Below, piece by piece: positions 15,714 to 21,525 of a stretch of DNA of 21,525 nucleotides (position 1 is the stretch's first letter; every line of letters starts with the position of its first letter). This stretch comes from JBBQSF01 sp038214085. GTDB lineage: Bacteria > Bacteroidota > Bacteroidia > Bacteroidales > CG2-30-32-10. A model generated the notes under the pieces. The model saw only the letters and a list, made by a program, of their open reading frames with translations. It was not told the DNA's origin and did no database searches. The stretch spans positions 1 through 21,525 of the forward strand of contig JBBQSF010000048.1 of NCBI GenBank assembly GCA_038214085.1. The letters run 5' to 3'. The position numbers and the translations under genes were made by a program.

Positions 15714-16258
15714 AAGAAATAGATCTATTTATAAAAGTTAAAAACCGTGTCCGCGATATTATTTGCCATTATCTGAGAAAGCCATTTATTGGAAGCTTAG
15801 GCAAGGGGTCATATATCAAACGTGGGGTAAGGTTAATAGGGAATCCCTATCGTATTAATATCGGGAAAAAGTTCAAAATTTGGGAAAATTGCGTCATTGG
15901 AGTAGGTAAAGGTAAAATAATAATTGGTGATAATGGTTTATTGGGTGTGGGAACATTTATTAATGCAGGGAACAATACAATTCGCATTGGCAATGGAGTA
16001 GCGATTGCGCCCCATTGTAGAATAATTGCATATTCTCATCATTACTTTCCAGAAAAATTAATCGCAGATTCACACATAGAAGCTGATATTACAATAGAAG
16101 ATGATATACTTATTGGTGCTGGTGTAACCATTCTACCTGGTGTTACAATTGGGAAAGGCGCTATAGTAGCAGCCGGTGCAGTTATCGATAAAGATGTTGA
16201 TCCATTTATTATTGTTGGGGGTATTCCTGCAAAAAAGATAAAAGACAGAATAGCATGA
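15707..16258 (+). CDS. Hexapeptide-repeat (WcaF/LacA-like) O-acyltransferase
   Basis: 183-aa left-handed beta-helix acyltransferase. Hexapeptide turns begin near residue 35 (GSYIKRGVRLIGN) and include INIGKKFKIWENCVIG, TIRIGNGVAIAPHC, and ILIGAGVTILPGVTIGKGAI. It ends with IIVGGIPAKKIKD, the usual C-terminal cap. Candidate catalytic histidines are H111 and H112 in AYSHHYFP, within an excursion loop as in maltose and galactoside acetyltransferases. The likely role is acetylation of a sugar hydroxyl using acetyl-CoA. The start overlaps the preceding GT4 stop by 7 nt, which indicates coupling. It is only distantly like the CysE-like enzyme at 11186, so the locus has two different acyl decorations. 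Confidence 0.87.
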   Translation: MLKEIDLFIKVKNRVRDIICHYLRKPFIGSLGKGSYIKRGVRLIGNPYRINIGKKFKIWENCVIGVGKGKIIIGDNGLLGVGTFINAGNNTIRIGNGVAIAPHCRIIAYSHHYFPEKLIADSHIEADITIEDDILIGAGVTILPGVTIGKGAIVAAGAVIDKDVDPFIIVGGIPAKKIKDRIA

Positions 16259-16331
16259 ATCTCAATATTACCTTAATCGTTTCTCAATTTAACATTAAAG
16301 TATCCTCACTCGAATATTACAAGTAATTCCA

Positions 16332-17063
16332 ATGTCAAATTTAACCAGAAAATTTCGCCGTTCAATTGCTATTCATGGAATTTCAGGAGTAATAAAATTA
16401 GTCTTTGTAATTACGATAAGGCATCTTTTGTGGTTTACTAAAAAACACACACAGAACCGAATTATACGACAAAAATCCGAATATGAATTTGATAATCAAT
16501 ATGGAGTAGATACAAAAGGGAATTTCGTTCCAAAAGTATCGAAAGCTTATAGGCAAAGTTGGCTCTTCGTAAGCAAATACCAAGGAACTAACTCAAGTGT
16601 ACTTGATACAGTATTAAACAAGCTTCCTATACACCATGAGAATTTCACATTTATTGACTTGGGTTAAGGTAAAGGAAAAGCTCTTTTGGTTGCCTCCCGT
16701 TATTCATTTAAAAAAATCGTTGGAGTTGAATACTCTGAACACCTTAACGAAATTGCCCAGATCAATATTTTGAACTTCCCAGATACTGAAAAAAAATGTA
16801 AAAATATTGAAGTATTTTGTGCTGACGCAAGCCAATTTGATATTCCAGCTGGTCCTCTTGTTATATTCTTGTTTAATCCTTTTAGGGAGCAAGTTATGAA
16901 TCTAGTTGTTAAAAACGTTTTAACTTCATATCAACAGAACCCAAGGCAGATATTTGTTATTTATTTCACTCCCGTATGTGCAAATATTTGGCGGAATGCC
17001 AGTTTCATGACGCAAATCGAAACATCAAAATGGATTGCCATTTTCACTACTCAAACTTATTAA
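16332..17063 (+). pseudogene. Class I SAM methyltransferase gene interrupted by one in-frame TAA
   Basis: A single reading frame of 244 codons is broken only by TAA at 16665-16667. The break falls inside SAM-binding motif I: upstream FTFIDLG, then stop, then GKGKALLVASRY. Related proteins read DLG-S-GKG or DLG-C-GKG here, so one base change (for example TCA to TAA) explains it. Downstream, IVGVEYSEHLNEIAQ (motif II region), ADASQFDIP and LFNPF (motif IV region) are intact and undecayed, so the lesion is recent, or else a sequencing or assembly error. The first part, 111 aa, lacks the SAM site. The second could only restart at non-ATG codons such as TTG 16686. The substrate of the ancestral enzyme is not known. 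It follows a 73-nt gap after the acyltransferase. Confidence 0.82.
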
Positions 17064-17095
17064 GAAACGGTAAACAGTTATTTTTATAATAAAAA

Positions 17096-18007
17096 ATGAA
17101 AGTTTTATTTGTTAGTAACAGCATCGAAGGTGCACCTAGTTCTTTTGTTGAATCACAGGGACGAACTTTGATAGAACTTGGCGTGGAAGTAAATTTCTTT
17201 TTAGTTGCAAATAAAGGTATTTGGGGATATTTGAGTACACTACCCAAACTTAAAAAGGCGATTGCAGAATTCGGACCACAATTGATACATGCCCATTATG
17301 GATTGTGTGGCTTACTGGCTAATTTGCAAAGAAGGTTACCAGTAATCACGACATATCATGGAAGCGATATTAACAATAAAAAAGTTCGCTTACTTTCTAA
17401 AATATGTATAAAAATATCAGCATTCAATATTTTTGTTTCAAAAAAACAAATTGAATTAGCCAAACCTAAAAAACATTTTATTATTCAACCATGCGGTATT
17501 GCAACCAACACATTTAGGGCTATGGATAAATTGGACGCGAGAAAAAAAATGAAATTAGATCCTGAAAAAAAAATAATACTTTTTTCTAATTTTTTTTCGA
17601 TGAAGGTTAAAAATGCCCAATTGGCAATCAATGCCGTTAAAAAAATAGATAACTCCCAGTTGATAGAATTAAAAGATTACACTCCCGAACAAGTATGTTT
17701 GCTGATGAATGCGGCTGATGTCGCGTTAATGACATCTTTTACTGAAGGTTCTCCTCTTTTTATTAAAGAAGCGCTGGCATGCAATTGCCCAGTGGTGTCG
17801 ACCGATGTAGGGGATGTTAAAGAATTAATAGATGATCTTGATGGCTGTAGCATTTGTAATTATGATCCTGATGATGTGGCTTTAAAACTTATCAGAGCTT
17901 TTAAATTTGCTAAAATTTCTAATGGACGAGAAAGAATTTTGCCTTATGATGAGCATAAAGTGGCAGAAAACATAAAAAAAATTTATGATTTTGTTTTATA
18001 CAAGTGA
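17096..18007 (+). CDS. Family GT4 glycosyltransferase
   Basis: 303-aa GT-B enzyme. It opens MKVLFVSNSIEGAPSSFVES. It has the acceptor-side IHAHYGLCGLLA and TTYHGSDIN motifs in the N-terminal half, and IQPCGIATNTF near the domain boundary. The donor site TEGSPLFIKEALACNCPVV carries the canonical E-x7-E pair at E217 and E225. It is short for the family (usual length about 350-400 aa) because the region between the two halves is compact, not because either end is missing. The stop abuts the ATG of the FemAB-like gene with no spacing, so they are co-translated. Sugar and linkage are unknown. Confidence 0.9.
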   Translation: MKVLFVSNSIEGAPSSFVESQGRTLIELGVEVNFFLVANKGIWGYLSTLPKLKKAIAEFGPQLIHAHYGLCGLLANLQRRLPVITTYHGSDINNKKVRLLSKICIKISAFNIFVSKKQIELAKPKKHFIIQPCGIATNTFRAMDKLDARKKMKLDPEKKIILFSNFFSMKVKNAQLAINAVKKIDNSQLIELKDYTPEQVCLLMNAADVALMTSFTEGSPLFIKEALACNCPVVSTDVGDVKELIDDLDGCSICNYDPDDVALKLIRAFKFAKISNGRERILPYDEHKVAENIKKIYDFVLYK

Positions 18008-18937
18008 ATGGGTGAAAAATTAAATTATACAAACTCAATATTTGAGTGTTCATGGTGGCTCGATGCTGTGGCTTTCGGAAATTGGAATGAAATTCAATTG
18101 GAAGACGAAGGTAAGATAATTGCCCGTTGGCCTTATGTTATTGAAGGTTCCAATATTAAAATTCCAAAGTACACACAAACATTGGGAATATGGTTTTCTG
18201 AGGAAATATTAAGATCAGACCACAATTATAATAAACGTAAAGAACTAACAATTGAATTAATTAATAGATTACCCAAAACTTCAAATGTTAAAATAAATCT
18301 TGATCCAAGTAATGATTACTTTATGCCTTTTTACTGGGAAGGATTTAAAATTTCTCCAAAGATCACATATCGCATTAATTCACTTGATGATCTTGGTATG
18401 GTCTATTCTTCTTTTTCAAAAAACACAAAACGAGATATTCAACATGCTAAAAAATTATTACAAATAAAGGTTATAGATAATATTGAGATACTGATTGATT
18501 TAATTATTAAGAATTACAGCTCTCAGAATAGAGTTTATGTTGTAAAGCCAGAACAGATCAGAAGAATTTACAATTCTTGTGTAATGAACAATGCATGTAA
18601 ATTAATGACCGCTGTTGATAATGAAAACAATGTTCACTCAATTGCACTATTTGTTTTCGACAAAAGGAATTGTTACTACTTGCTTGCTGGCAGCGAGCCA
18701 AAGCTAAATTCAAAAAGTTGTGCAAATTCTCTAATAATCTGGGAAGGAATTAAATTTGCTTCTACAGTATCCAAGTCCTTTGATTTTGAAGGATCGATGG
18801 TGCAAAGCATTGAAAAGTTTTTCCGTAAGTTTGGTGCGACTCCTACAACTTATTATGAAATTAGAAAACAAACTTATCTTAAACAATTATTTGAAATAAC
18901 AAAACCCATAATAAAAAAAATTCTGAAGCACAAATAA
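18008..18937 (+). CDS. FemAB/GNAT-fold acyltransferase (Acetyltransf_6-like)
   Basis: 309-aa protein with the two-half GNAT layout of FemAB-like enzymes. An N-terminal strand and WWLDAVAFGNW helix region come first. A central SKNTKRDIQHAKKL helix, where basic residues often sit, follows. A second GNAT half then has CKLMTAVDNENNVHSIALFVFD and YYLLAGSE strands, ending in FDFEGSMVQSIEKFFRKFGA. That last segment is the strongest signature of the family. Family members transfer acyl groups from acyl-CoA or amino acids from aminoacyl-tRNA to an amine. Which applies here is not visible. It abuts the preceding GT4 gene and is 20 nt before the deacetylase gene. In context it could acylate an amino sugar, possibly one exposed by the neighbouring deacetylase (inference). 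Confidence 0.74.
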   Translation: MGEKLNYTNSIFECSWWLDAVAFGNWNEIQLEDEGKIIARWPYVIEGSNIKIPKYTQTLGIWFSEEILRSDHNYNKRKELTIELINRLPKTSNVKINLDPSNDYFMPFYWEGFKISPKITYRINSLDDLGMVYSSFSKNTKRDIQHAKKLLQIKVIDNIEILIDLIIKNYSSQNRVYVVKPEQIRRIYNSCVMNNACKLMTAVDNENNVHSIALFVFDKRNCYYLLAGSEPKLNSKSCANSLIIWEGIKFASTVSKSFDFEGSMVQSIEKFFRKFGATPTTYYEIRKQTYLKQLFEITKPIIKKILKHK

Positions 18938-18957
18938 ATTTATAACCAAGCGCAATA

Positions 18958-19809
18958 ATGCTGAATGTTTGTTTAACTCACGATGTAGATAGAATTCACA
19001 AAACATATCAATATATTACTAAACCATTGAGGGGTTTATTAAAAGGTAATTTAAAGTTGTTTGCGAAGTGTTTTGTTCACATTTTTGACAAGAATGCATA
19101 TTGGGGATTTAATCACATTTATGAGATAGAAACCAAATATTGTGTCAAATCAACGTTTTTTTTTCTAAACGAATCTTTACCTTTTAATCCATTTAAACCC
19201 AACACTTGGAAGCTTTCACTTGGCCGTTATAATATCTTTAACAAAAAACTAGTTGACATTATTCGTTTTTTTGATAAAAATGGATGGGAAATAGCACTCC
19301 ACGGTTCATACAGATCATATAAAAGTATAAAACTTCTAAAAAAAGAAAAAGCTGACATTGAAAAAATTGTTTGTCATTCAATACATGGTGTCAGACAACA
19401 TTATTTGAATCTTACTCACGAAACATGGGAAATGCAGTCGCAAGCAGGATTTTGTTATGATTCAACATGGGGTTTGACCGATAATATTGGTTTCAAGAAT
19501 AATCAAGTCACACCGTTTTTCCCAATATCAAAAAATGATTTTTGTGTTATTCCTCTTACAATAATGGATTATCCTTTTGTAACTTTAAAAGACAAGTGGG
19601 CTCGTTTTGAAGAAATTCTAAAAAAGATTGAGTTGGAAAATGGCTATTTGGTGATTAATTTTCATAATAATAACTTCTATGAATTGGATTTTCCCGATGT
19701 TAAAACTAACTATATTAGAATAATTGAGATTTTAAAACAAAGAAATGCAAAGTTTATGACAATGATGGATGCGTATAAAGAGATAACAAAGGGAATTAAA
19801 AATTTCTAA
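18958..19809 (+). CDS. CE4-like polysaccharide deacetylase
   Basis: 283-aa NodB/CE4-related protein. It starts directly with motif 1, LTHDVD (6-11), whose two aspartates are the expected general base and metal ligand. Motif 2 appears as HGSYRS at 115-120, with the metal histidine H115. Later GVRQHYL and YDSTWG are also characteristic of the bacterial polysaccharide-deacetylase group found in exopolysaccharide loci. No signal peptide is present, because the catalytic motif begins at residue 6, so it acts in the cytosol on a lipid-linked or nucleotide-linked intermediate (inference). Expected reaction: removal of N- or O-acetyl from a sugar. The second motif-2 histidine normally spaced from H115 is not obvious, so activity is not certain. 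A 150-nt gap follows without a recognisable gene. Confidence 0.77.
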   Translation: MLNVCLTHDVDRIHKTYQYITKPLRGLLKGNLKLFAKCFVHIFDKNAYWGFNHIYEIETKYCVKSTFFFLNESLPFNPFKPNTWKLSLGRYNIFNKKLVDIIRFFDKNGWEIALHGSYRSYKSIKLLKKEKADIEKIVCHSIHGVRQHYLNLTHETWEMQSQAGFCYDSTWGLTDNIGFKNNQVTPFFPISKNDFCVIPLTIMDYPFVTLKDKWARFEEILKKIELENGYLVINFHNNNFYELDFPDVKTNYIRIIEILKQRNAKFMTMMDAYKEITKGIKNF

Positions 19810-19959
19810 TAAGCTTAATTTCTTTAAAATAATTTAGACAATTCTATTCAAAATAAAAAAACTTTATATATTTAAGTAGTTGTCATTTAGACCAAATGGT
19901 CAATTTACAGAGACTTTGTCTTAAACATCTATTAATATTAAATTATTGTTATAACATCA

Positions 19960-21054
19960 ATGCCTAAAAGAATACTAATATTACTTTCTCATCCCGCGCA
20001 ATATTTATTTTTCAGGTATGTAATTCCTCTTTTAAAACAAAAAGGGCATACAATATTTGTCTTAATCAAAACTAAAGATATTTTATCTGATTTACTTGAT
20101 TCAGATGGCTGCAATTATATAAATATTCTTCCGAAAACAAGAGGCAAATCAAAGTTTCATATTTTGCTAAGCATGTTTCAGCGGGATATTAAACTTTTGA
20201 AATTTACAAGAAAACATAAAGTTTCGTTAATGATGGGTACGGATGCTAGCATTGCCCATGTTGCAAAGTTGCGTGGTATTCCCTGTATCACTACTCTTGA
20301 AGATGATTTTATAGTAATTAAGCAACTTGCAAGACTTACATACCCTTTTACTTCTGTTATTCTTGTTCCAAGTGTTTGCCAGGTGGGGAAATGGAACTCA
20401 AAGAAAATAGGCTATGATGGGTATATGAAACTAGCTTACTTGCACCCGAATAGGTTTATCCCTGATATTTCTAAAATTAATTCAAATCATACAAAGCCAT
20501 ATTTTTTGATTCGTCTTTCAGGACTAAATGCCCATCATGATTTTGGTGTTTTAGGAATATCAAATTCTTTGCTTGATAAAATAATTGAAAGATTAGAAAA
20601 GATTGGTAATGTCTATATTTCTTCAGAAAAAGAACTATCAGACGCATATAAAAAGTACGCTGTTAACATTCCAGTTCAAGATATTCATCATTATTTGTTT
20701 TATGCAAATATTTTAATTTGCGATAGTCAAAGCATGGCTGTGGAAGCATCTGTACTTGGCACACCTTCAATTCGAATAAGCAGTTTCTCTGGCAAAATAA
20801 ATGTACTCGAGGAGTTAGAAAAAAAATATAATCTAACTTATGGGTTCAAACCGAATGATGAAAGTTCAATTATTAAAAAATTAGAACAGCTCTTATCTAA
20901 AGATAATATTAAAGAAGTTTTTTTAGCCAGAAGAGATGAAATGCTTAAAGATAAAATTGATGTAACAGCTTTTATGGTTTGGTTTGTTGAAAACTACCCG
21001 GAAAGCTTGAAAATTATGAAAGAAAATCCTGATTATCAATATAGATTTAAGTAG
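19960..21054 (+). CDS. DUF354-like GT-B-fold protein
   Basis: 364-aa cytosolic protein of the DUF354 type, related in fold to UDP-GlcNAc 2-epimerase and MurG-like glycosyltransferases. It begins MPKRILILLSHPAQYLFFRY, with the SHPAQ loop typical of this group. It continues with SLMMGTDASIAHVAKLRGIP, a C-terminal half opening PYFLIRLSGLNAHHDFG, and the nucleotide-binding-like YANILICDSQSMAVEASVLGTPSI (D255-S258). Function in this family is not established; a transferase or epimerase role on an amino sugar is plausible. It is separated from the preceding deacetylase by 150 nt, and its stop codon is almost contiguous with a heptad repeat array. Confidence 0.75.
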   Translation: MPKRILILLSHPAQYLFFRYVIPLLKQKGHTIFVLIKTKDILSDLLDSDGCNYINILPKTRGKSKFHILLSMFQRDIKLLKFTRKHKVSLMMGTDASIAHVAKLRGIPCITTLEDDFIVIKQLARLTYPFTSVILVPSVCQVGKWNSKKIGYDGYMKLAYLHPNRFIPDISKINSNHTKPYFLIRLSGLNAHHDFGVLGISNSLLDKIIERLEKIGNVYISSEKELSDAYKKYAVNIPVQDIHHYLFYANILICDSQSMAVEASVLGTPSIRISSFSGKINVLEELEKKYNLTYGFKPNDESSIIKKLEQLLSKDNIKEVFLARRDEMLKDKIDVTAFMVWFVENYPESLKIMKENPDYQYRFK

Positions 21055-21057
21055 CTG

Positions 21058-21193
21058 TTAGCTCTTAGCCTTTAGCCTTTGGCCAATAGCCAACAGCCAA
21101 AGGCCAACAGCCAAAAGCCAAAGGCCAACAGCCAAAAGCCAAAGGCCAACAGCCAAAGGCCAACAACCAATAACCAACAGCCAACAAGCCAAC
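21058..21193 (+). repeat. Imperfect 7-bp tandem repeat array (TTAGCCT grading into ACAGCCA / AAGGCCA)
   Basis: About nineteen 7-bp units run in register from 21058, immediately after the stop of the DUF354-like gene. They begin as TTAGCTC, TTAGCCT, TTAGCCT, TTGGCCA, then ATAGCCA, ACAGCCA, AAGGCCA, AAAGCCA and similar. Two units lack the central G (ACAACCA, ATAACCA), and one extra base shifts the register just before the final GCCAAC. The array ends exactly at the ATG at 21194. The G+C content and order are unlike the flanking DNA. It is not a CRISPR: there are no spacers. Confidence 0.88.
21075..21104 (+). other. Perfect 9-bp stem within the heptad array
   Basis: GCCTTTGGC at 21075-21083 pairs with GCCAAAGGC at 21096-21104 across a 12-nt loop. 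Further GCCAAAGGC copies downstream (21117 and 21138 onward) allow alternative pairings. No T-rich tail follows, so an intrinsic terminator for the polysaccharide operon is possible but not supported by the usual sequence pattern. Confidence 0.45.
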
Positions 21194-21525
21194 ATGAGAA
21201 ACTTTAGAGAACTTGAAATATGGAAACGATCAATCATAATTACAAAAGCGATATACCAACTTACAGAAACCTTCCCCGATAGAGAAAAATATGGACTTTC
21301 ATCTCAAATACAAAGAGCTGCCGTATCTGTTGCTTCAAATATTGCAGAAGGCGCATCAAGAAGATCAGAAATTGACTTTGCAAGATTTCTTGAAATAGCA
21401 ATAGGATCATCTTTTGAAGTAGAGACGCAACTCACTATTGCCAAAGAAATAGATTATATTACCAAAGAAAAGTATATTGAATTACAAACAGAACTTACAA
21501 TCATTCAAAAACAAATTAATCAACT
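21194..21525 (+). CDS. Four-helix-bundle protein (S23/TIGR02436 type), 3' end outside window
   Basis: 110 codons without a stop before the window ends. The sequence MRNFRELEIWKRSI, LSSQIQRAAVSVASNIAEGA and SRRSEIDFARFLEIAIGS is the unmistakable core of the S23-type four-helix-bundle family. That family was first seen in 23S rRNA intervening sequences and is related to the Avd accessory protein of diversity-generating retroelements. Typical length is about 115-125 aa, so only the last residues are missing. The cellular function of stand-alone members is not established. The ATG at 21194 directly follows the heptad repeat array with no room for a normal leader. No rRNA or reverse transcriptase is visible here. 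It probably marks the edge of the polysaccharide locus. Confidence 0.9.
   Translation, partial: MRNFRELEIWKRSIIITKAIYQLTETFPDREKYGLSSQIQRAAVSVASNIAEGASRRSEIDFARFLEIAIGSSFEVETQLTIAKEIDYITKEKYIELQTELTIIQKQINQ

Noticed and set aside
16255..16326. 23-codon frame (MNLNITLIVSQFN...) whose ATG overlaps the stop of the acyltransferase gene
   Set aside because: It resembles the start of a glycosyltransferase first strand, but it is too short and has no recognisable continuation; it could be another decayed 5' remnant or chance.
19890..19901. Palindrome GACCA-AA-TGGTC in the 150-nt gap before the DUF354-like gene, considered as an operator
   Set aside because: Only 5-bp arms, a single copy, and no regulator or clear promoter beside it; could occur by chance.
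21058..21193. CRISPR array
   Set aside because: Units are 7 bp and contiguous, with no spacers and no cas genes.

Overview
The window is a dense, almost entirely co-directional (+ strand) surface-polysaccharide biosynthesis and export locus from an AT-rich member of the Bacteroidota. The lineage is inferred from low G+C by eye, starts lacking AGGAGG-type Shine-Dalgarno sequences, protein families typical of these O-antigen/capsule clusters, and a four-helix-bundle (S23-type) gene at the right edge. Gaps are short, genes often overlap or abut, and no strong internal terminator was seen, so long polycistronic transcription is likely.

Layout. (1) 58-2164: the Wzm/Wzt ABC exporter, whose ATPase carries a C-terminal carbohydrate-recognition-type extension. 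(2) 2143-3450: a GT4 glycosyltransferase overlapping wzt by 22 nt. (3) 3533-5854: the most unusual gene, a 773-aa fusion of an ATP-grasp ligase and a lysine-2,3-aminomutase-like (KamA/EpmB) radical SAM domain. (4) 5884-6191: a decayed stretch with the 5' end of a GT2 gene and a broken acyl-carrier-protein gene. (5) 6191-7339: a WecE-type aminotransferase predicted to make dTDP-4-amino-4,6-dideoxygalactose. (6) 7393-17063: a MycE-like sugar O-methyltransferase, four GT2 enzymes, a GT32, a GT4, two left-handed beta-helix acyltransferases, a Wzy/ligase-like polytopic protein, and a methyltransferase gene broken by one in-frame TAA. (7) 17096-21054: a second-half module of GT4, FemAB/GNAT-like acyltransferase, CE4-like deacetylase and a DUF354-like GT-B protein. 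(8) 21058-21525: a 7-bp tandem repeat array leading directly into the start codon of a partial four-helix-bundle gene.

How the genes may work together (inference). Glycosyltransferases assemble a polymer or oligosaccharide on a lipid carrier. WecE supplies a sugar with a free 4-amino group. O-acetyl- and O-methyltransferases decorate it, and Wzm/Wzt exports it, probably after recognising a modified non-reducing end. The ATP-grasp/KamA fusion could make a beta-amino acid and couple it to an amino group, possibly the 4-amino sugar or, ancestrally, the now-dead carrier protein. The precursor genes for the dTDP sugar (rmlA/rmlB) are not in this window.

Several genes are broken (GT2 fragment, ACP, one methyltransferase), so the locus appears to be under recent rearrangement and decay, as is usual for O-antigen-type loci.
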